A stretch of 21,075 bases of DNA from Reticulomyxa filosa (lineage: Eukaryota > Foraminifera > Reticulomyxidae), in NCBI GenBank assembly GCA_000512085.1, contig ASPP01028422.1, forward strand, positions 1 through 21,075, given 5' to 3'. The translations under genes and the position numbers were made by a program. Of the stretch, positions 20,346 to 21,075 are shown in pieces; position 1 is the stretch's first letter; each line of letters opens with the position of its first letter. The notes beneath the pieces are model-generated. The model ran no database searches. It worked only from the letters and a program-made list of their open reading frames with translations, and was not told the origin of the DNA.

Positions 20346-21032
20346 CTATTTTTTTTGTAAATTTTTATGGAAAAACTGAATGAGCCCTCTTTTGCCGTTA
20401 TGCCTCCAATGTTCGTCTGTTTTGTCCAATTGAACAGCCGTTTCTTCAGGTACTCCAATGACAGCATCCTAACCAATTCATTAAAACAAATTTTTTGGAG
20501 TGTACAAGTAAAGAGATGGATAATAAACATAGCAAGACAAACCGATTTCATTGTCCTCAATAAGACAAAGCTGGTAGGAAAATAATCGACAACATCTTTT
20601 AAAGGAGTAGATGGCTTCCATTTTCGGCACGAAACAACCTTAATTAGCATTTGATGATAAGATAGTTTTTGAAGGAGAAAAATGAATAGATATATACACA
20701 TATATATGTTATATAAGATGATGATAAAAGCAAACTCTTCGATAGTTGGCATCGCCTTTAATAAAGGTCAAAGCATCCTTTTGAAAGAGTTGATAGCAGA
20801 GAAGGCCAGTTTCGCAAGTAGTCATTTGATTGAACATGAGCGCAGTGTTCCAGAAATGTGACTCGACAACCTCAATCAAATGAGCACTCAAATAATGGCT
20901 AATTCGGTCATAAAACTCTTTCAGCTCCGAATGGCGGGAGGTTTGAATAAACAAATGACCGACATGAAGATCTACATCTTCCCTTGTCACATCTGAAACA
21001 TAGGTTGGATACAACTTCACATGCAAGTATAT
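20346..21032 (-). CDS. ARMT1-like damage-control phosphatase (DUF89), C-terminal part
   Basis: Minus-strand exons 21032-20736, 20638-20543 and 20468-20346; upstream exons are beyond the right edge. All junctions are phase 0. The reading is HVKLYPTYVSDVTREDVDLH ... FWNTALMFNQMTTCE ... DALTFIKGDANYRR, then KDVVDYFPTSFVLLRTMKS, then DAVIGVPEETAVQLDK, WRHNGKRGLIQFF and TAG at 20348-20346. This order (F/HVKPYPxxVSDVT, KGDxNYRR, FPxxFxxLRTxKSDxxVGL, WRxxGKxGxIQ) is that of DUF89 subfamily III (ARMT1/C6orf211), metal-dependent phosphatases thought to hydrolyse sugar phosphates such as fructose 1-phosphate; KGDxNYR carries an Asp likely to be metal-binding. The last exon is hidden in a longer ORF of another frame. 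The enzyme's N-terminal half is not in the window. Confidence 0.88.
20469..20542 (-). other. Intron in DUF89 gene (74 nt)
   Basis: Donor GTTTGT after AAATCG and acceptor GGTTAG, phase 0 on both sides. It joins LLRTMKS to DAVIGVPEE, recreating the family's 'LRTxKSDxxVG' motif. Confidence 0.87.
20639..20735 (-). other. Intron in DUF89 gene (97 nt)
   Basis: Donor GTTTGC directly after CGAAGA and acceptor ATTAAG, phase 0 on both sides. It joins GDANYRR to VVSCRKWKPSTPLKDVV. It includes a TA-rich stretch (about 20690-20715). Confidence 0.85.
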
Positions 21033-21075
21033 CTGTTATTATTATTATTATTATTAATTTTCATTTTTTTTTTTT
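21033..21075 (-). other. 3' end of an upstream DUF89 intron
   Basis: The minus-strand sequence ends with acceptor ACAG immediately before the ATATACTTGCATGTG exon. It holds the TAA microsatellite and a poly(A) run (poly(T) on plus at 21064-21075). The donor is outside the window. Confidence 0.65.
21036..21056. repeat. (TTA)7 microsatellite
   Basis: Seven perfect TTA units on the plus strand (TAA on the coding strand), ending one base before the CAG acceptor of the DUF89 exon, where a pyrimidine tract would normally be. Confidence 0.95.

Noticed and set aside
1-21075. CRISPR arrays, prokaryotic operons, tRNA or rRNA genes
   Set aside because: None was seen; the window has spliced eukaryotic genes and no regularly spaced repeats or cloverleaf sequences that I could recognise.

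Overview
The window looks like a piece of a nuclear genome from an AT-rich unicellular eukaryote. Genes are split by short introns, all three standard stop codons end reading frames, and there is no Shine-Dalgarno or operon logic. The homologies (a HECT ligase end, a giant RNF213/mysterin-like AAA+ E3, an ARMT1-like DUF89 phosphatase) are eukaryotic. A rhizarian or foraminiferan such as Reticulomyxa would fit the A/T richness, the small introns and this protein repertoire, but that is inference and cannot be settled from the sequence alone.

Layout. (1) 1-687, plus strand: the 3' end of a HECT-type E3 ubiquitin ligase in two exons; the catalytic Cys is just after the intron. (2) 688-2462: about 1.8 kb of AT-rich intergenic DNA with no convincing gene. 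It holds a 171-bp candidate mariner-type MITE (1071-1241) with 14-bp perfect terminal inverted repeats and flanking TA dinucleotides. (3) 2463-19357, plus strand: one giant gene of about 21 exons encoding roughly 5,150 residues, close to vertebrate RNF213 in size and domain order. The parts are an N-terminal SAM-like domain, charged linkers and beta-rich segments, a long helical stalk, a degenerate nucleotide-binding AAA unit (GMGKS), two AAA units with good Walker motifs, an E3 shell without a visible RING, an RZ-type zinc finger carrying the expected catalytic His and Cys, and a helical C-terminus. (4) 19358-20345: about 1 kb of 3' flank with one possible alternative last exon. (5) 20346-21075, minus strand: the 3' three exons of an ARMT1-like (DUF89) damage-control phosphatase, convergent with the giant gene and running off the right edge.

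The exon structure was worked out by hand by matching reading frame and splice phase, so individual junctions vary in certainty. Most introns are 32-131 nt, and about half have a GTT 5' splice site instead of GTA/GTG. One frame change inside the AAA-to-E3 region (about 12891-12915) is best explained by a single missing base, or by an improbably small 20-nt intron. Another (about 4178-4211) can be a 34-nt intron or one extra A.

Two of the three genes are ubiquitin ligases lying head-to-tail. The most notable point is that the RNF213 homologue seems to lack a RING yet keeps the RZ finger, which suggests that RZ-dependent ubiquitylation can be the sole E3 activity of a mysterin-family protein.
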